Below are positions 4,931 to 7,134 of a stretch of DNA of 7,134 bases, one piece after another. A program made the position numbers and the translations under genes. This DNA comes from Bacteroidota bacterium (GTDB taxonomy: Bacteria; Bacteroidota; Ignavibacteria; Ignavibacteriales; Melioribacteraceae): the NCBI GenBank assembly GCA_021786655.1, contig JAJYMU010000090.1:1-7134 (forward strand). Reading direction: 5' to 3'. Position 1 is the stretch's first letter, and every line of letters starts with the position of its first letter. The notes under the pieces were generated by a model that was not told the DNA's origin, searched no databases, and worked only from the letters and a program-made list of their open reading frames with translations.

Positions 4931-6808
4931 TCAAATATCGATTGGGAAATAGCCCGTTTGGGTAAATGCATTATTTATTTGCAGCGGAACTTCCATTTTT
5001 ATTCTTGTGCCGATGTCGATCCTTGTTTCAATGGAATATTTACCATTAATGCTTTTAATTCGCCGCCCAATGTTTTTTAAACCGTTCCCATATTTGCGGG
5101 TATTATCAATATCGAACCCGCGCCCGTCATCGGTTATAAGAATAAATAAATCATCCTTTTTAACACTCAGTTGAATTGTTACAAGAGAAGCATCGGCGTG
5201 TTTAACTATATTGTTCAATACTTCATTCACAACCATTAATATGTTTCGCCGAATTTCGTAAGAAATTTTTTTATCGGGAAGCAGAGGAGGAATATCAATC
5301 CGGCATCTAATATCCGCCTTCTGTAAAAAATTAATGGTTCGTTGACTTAGATAGCTTCCAAACTCTTCGAGCGTATCGTTTGTTGGATTTAATGCCCAAA
5401 CAATTTCGCCAAATGTGTAAGCGACTTTATCGGCTGCAAAAGAAAGTTCTTCGAGTTTTGCATGTTCATCTTCATTAAGGTTATTTGTACTCTTAACACT
5501 ATCGCTGACCATTTTAATTTCAGTTAAACGCGGACCAATTTCATCATGCAGATCCCGGGCAATGCGTGTGCGTTCATTAACCTGTGCAAGTATCATTTGC
5601 CTGTTCATTTGTATATATCGGGAAACTAAAATCCATGCAATGAAAACCAGAAAAGCAAATCCGCCGTAATGGGCAAACCGCATCTCGTATGTATCGGGAT
5701 TAATAACGACATTCTGGAAATAATTTATTATATCTAAAAAAGCGAACAATGCATATACCGCAAGAGCAATCAAGAATACTTTTGCCTCGTTGTTTCCTTT
5801 TCGCGCACTAAGAAAGATGTAATAGATAAGTACAAACACTGCAATTACGGTTATAATTAGGAATGGAGCAACGGTGTCAATATTATCAGATAATCCCGTA
5901 ACATCTAAAAACACAACTGTCAGGCAGTAAGCGGCAAGAAATTGATAGAACCGTTTGAAAAGTAATTTATATTTTACATCAATTATTTCTACAACGAGCA
6001 TAAAGAAACCAACTGCGCTTGCAAAAAGAGCTAAATGATCTGCATAGTAAATTATTTTCGGCGCATAGAAAAAAATCTGTGTCAGGTCTGAATTTGCGAG
6101 CGTCCAGATTCCACTGGCAGTCATGAAAATCATTATACCAAGAAACGGTTTAAGTTTTCTCAATAACAAAAGCACGATGAATAAGACCAGCCCTGTGAAG
6201 ACGAAAATTATTCCAAGTATTGTTTTGCTAAGATTCGTTTTGATTATTTCGCTCATGAATTGCTCTGTAGAACCGAATCTTACATTGCCGTAAAAACCAA
6301 TATATTTTGAGTCGGAGCGAATTCTAAAATAAAGTGTATTACCATTCGAGTTTTCAGGGAGCTTAATAAGATGCCAGGCAAATCCCATTGCTGGAATTTT
6401 TTCATCTTGAGAGAACTTACCGAAGCTGTAAATCCTATTCGTGTCGATATAAACTTCAAAAATCTTTTCGATACGGTTAATAAATATTGCTGAGTTAGCA
6501 GCGTTATGATTTTCTAAGCGAAGCCTTATCCACAAATCTCTTTTGCCGGGAATGATTGGAATTTCGGAAGGTTTGCTAATTGCTGTCCATGACTTGTCCT
6601 CATCTGGTTTTGTTAACCAAATTAATTTTCCATCCGAATCAACTGGTGAATCTCCCCAGCGGTATCTCCACGTAGTTTGAGTGTTTGAAGTTGCATGAGA
6701 GCTATTTGCAAACGTGAATTCAAAAGAAAATAATCCCGAAGGTAAAAGCAGTAACACAATAATTGCCGGAATAATATTATGGGGTGATTTTAACAAAATG
6801 TAATCCAC
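4931..6808 (-). CDS. 7TM (7TMR-DISM-like) sensor histidine kinase, HisKA_3 class
   Basis: A membrane sensor kinase of up to 625 residues, partner of the adjacent NarL-type regulator. An N-terminal hydrophobic signal (about 11-29) is followed by a periplasmic beta-rich domain (about 45-185; LWIRLRLEN, LYFRIRSD), as in 7TMR-DISM extracellular domains. Seven hydrophobic helices follow at about 196-216, 222-238, 259-276, 287-305, 313-333, 342-364 and 381-399. The HisKA_3 helix carries phospho-acceptor H421 in RIARDLHDEIGPRLTEIK. The ATPase domain has an N box (NEVLNNIVKH, 528-537), G1 (DDGRGFD, 560-566) and G2 (YGNGLKNIGRR, 573-583). The longest frame starts with GTG at 6806-6808. AGGTGG at 6805-6810 overlaps that codon and would better serve TTG at 6794-6796, which keeps the signal peptide. 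The last 15 residues (INNAFTQTGYFPIDI) extend past the usual domain end and are partly encoded by an 18-bp repeat. The ligand is unknown. Confidence 0.93.
   Translation of the reverse strand: MDYILLKSPHNIIPAIIVLLLLPSGLFSFEFTFANSSHATSNTQTTWRYRWGDSPVDSDGKLIWLTKPDEDKSWTAISKPSEIPIIPGKRDLWIRLRLENHNAANSAIFINRIEKIFEVYIDTNRIYSFGKFSQDEKIPAMGFAWHLIKLPENSNGNTLYFRIRSDSKYIGFYGNVRFGSTEQFMSEIIKTNLSKTILGIIFVFTGLVLFIVLLLLRKLKPFLGIMIFMTASGIWTLANSDLTQIFFYAPKIIYYADHLALFASAVGFFMLVVEIIDVKYKLLFKRFYQFLAAYCLTVVFLDVTGLSDNIDTVAPFLIITVIAVFVLIYYIFLSARKGNNEAKVFLIALAVYALFAFLDIINYFQNVVINPDTYEMRFAHYGGFAFLVFIAWILVSRYIQMNRQMILAQVNERTRIARDLHDEIGPRLTEIKMVSDSVKSTNNLNEDEHAKLEELSFAADKVAYTFGEIVWALNPTNDTLEEFGSYLSQRTINFLQKADIRCRIDIPPLLPDKKISYEIRRNILMVVNEVLNNIVKHADASLVTIQLSVKKDDLFILITDDGRGFDIDNTRKYGNGLKNIGRRIKSINGKYSIETRIDIGTRIKMEVPLQINNAFTQTGYFPIDI
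4948..4965. repeat. 18-bp direct repeat, copy in the kinase 3' end
   Basis: Identical to 4169-4186 (AATAGCCCGTTTGGGTAA). It lies within the last codons of the kinase, where the minus strand encodes FTQTGYF, and about 44 bp upstream of the response-regulator ATG. The two copies flank the regulator gene, 779 bp apart. Confidence 0.75.
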
Positions 6809-6810
6809 CT
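6805..6810 (-). promoter_or_regulatory. Shine-Dalgarno-like site that bears on the kinase start
   Basis: The minus strand reads TTAGGTGGATTACATTTTG. AGGTGG overlaps the GTG at 6806-6808, so it cannot serve that codon, but it lies 8 nt before the in-frame TTG at 6794-6796. That favours a start four codons downstream of the longest frame. A TATAAT lies on the same strand at 6827-6832 and could be a -10 element, but I see no convincing -35 or Bacteroidota -33 partner. Confidence 0.4.
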
Positions 6811-6849
6811 AATTTCGATCAGTTTAATTATAATCAAAAATCGAGAAAA

Positions 6850-6951
6850 TTATTTCATAACGATAAATTTCTTCGCTTGATTTAACTCCGTGTGCAGAAT
6901 TACTCTGCTGCAAGTCACCATGAAATTATCATGAGTTATTAAAACGGACAT
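6850..6951 (-). CDS. Doubtful small ORF (33 aa), possibly the remnant of a gene 3' end
   Basis: An ATG at 6949-6951 opens a 33-codon frame ending TAA at 6850-6852, 41 bp upstream of the longest kinase start. The frame stays open back to 7014 (54 codons) but has no earlier ATG, GTG or TTG start. The C-terminal residues ILHTELNQAKKFIVMK end in a KK-hydrophobic-MK pattern like the last residues of many T9SS tails (such as TKKMILMK). The upstream part does not resemble a T9SS tail. There is no Shine-Dalgarno site. It may be a real small protein, the worn end of a lost secreted-protein gene, or chance. Confidence 0.25.
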   Translation of the reverse strand: MSVLITHDNFMVTCSRVILHTELNQAKKFIVMK

Positions 6952-6962
6952 TCGGAAGAATG
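6894..6962. repeat. Three successive short hairpins
   Basis: Three perfect 5-bp stems occur in 69 bp: GCAGA-ATTAC-TCTGC (6894-6908), CATGA-AATTA-TCATG (6919-6933) and CATTC-GGAA-GAATG (6949-6962). Their centres are about 25 and 29 bp apart. None is followed by a T-run, so they are not ordinary terminators. They could be a structured leader, a small RNA, a dispersed repeat or chance. Confidence 0.4.
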
Positions 6963-7134
6963 CTTTTGGGGATGTTTTGTTAATTCGCGAAACAAAAAAA
7001 TTATAAAGTATTGTTTATTAATGCCGGTATCATTATCATGAAGTCAGCACTGTTAATAATATTAAGATTGACGAATAATCAGTAAATCATATACTATCCT
7101 TGTCAATTAAGAACTATCAAGATATTGCCTATCT

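Larger units (their letters stand above)
6809..7134. other. Intergenic region upstream of the kinase; no recognised gene
   Basis: This 326-bp AT-rich stretch has no long open frame on either strand. It holds three short hairpins at 6894-6962 and an overlapping minus-strand frame at 6850-6951, both listed separately. It also holds the probable promoter and leader of the kinase operon. I see nothing recognisable in 7020-7134. Confidence 0.6.

Noticed and set aside
4905..4934. Longer response-regulator start at TTG 4934, overlapping the kinase stop
   Set aside because: It would add ten Lys/Phe-rich residues before the first receiver strand. The ATG at 4902-4904 places MIRVALVEDD as expected.
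4717..4965. Plus-strand open frame of 82 codons
   Set aside because: It is antisense to the receiver domain of the response regulator and the kinase end, whose motifs are clear.
1..7134. tRNA, rRNA or CRISPR array
   Set aside because: No cloverleaf-like segment, no rRNA-like conserved stretch, and no regularly spaced repeats with unique spacers were seen.

Overview
The window is an AT-rich stretch whose genes all read on the minus strand. It most likely comes from a Bacteroidota/Ignavibacteriota (FCB-group) bacterium. The main evidence is a secreted protein ending in a type IX secretion (T9SS) sorting tail with the signature NYPNPFNPTTTIKYSIP, preceded by a fibronectin-like stalk (LPVELTSF...LSWTTATEVNNYGFEIER) of the kind common in Ignavibacteria. 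The response-regulator and secreted-protein genes also lack strong Shine-Dalgarno sites, which fits the group. The lineage call is inference.

Layout in transcription order (high to low coordinates): (1) 6809-7134 holds no recognised gene, only three short hairpins overlapped by a doubtful 33-codon reading frame. (2) 4931-6808 encodes a seven-transmembrane (7TMR-DISM-like) sensor histidine kinase of the HisKA_3 class. (3) 4278-4904 encodes its NarL/FixJ-type response regulator, 26 nt downstream, so the two form a two-component operon. (4) 4095-4277 is a repeat-bearing intergenic gap. (5) 4094 to about 1454 encodes a large secreted multidomain protein with a LamG/ConA-like domain and a T9SS tail. 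(6) 43-1453 is a complete IS4-family insertion sequence, with perfect 16-bp terminal inverted repeats and an 11-bp target duplication. (7) 1-42 is the continuation of the T9SS tail on the far side of the IS.

The main result is that the IS has split the secreted-protein gene inside its T9SS sorting domain. Removing the IS and one target-duplication copy restores the reading frame across the junction (GEGLRVRSVTMKVYDI). The present product stops inside the IS end and has lost most of the sorting signal, so it probably can no longer be exported across the outer membrane. The transposase itself carries a one-base frameshift in an A6 run immediately after a well-placed start codon.

A second result is that the 3' end of the secreted-protein gene holds four different short repeat-like segments in frame: a palindrome, degenerate hexamers, TTGCC heptamers and a GAATTGAG-type repeat. 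The last recurs in the gap at 4205-4242. An 18-bp direct repeat lies upstream of both the response regulator and the secreted-protein gene. It could be a regulatory site or another dispersed repeat.
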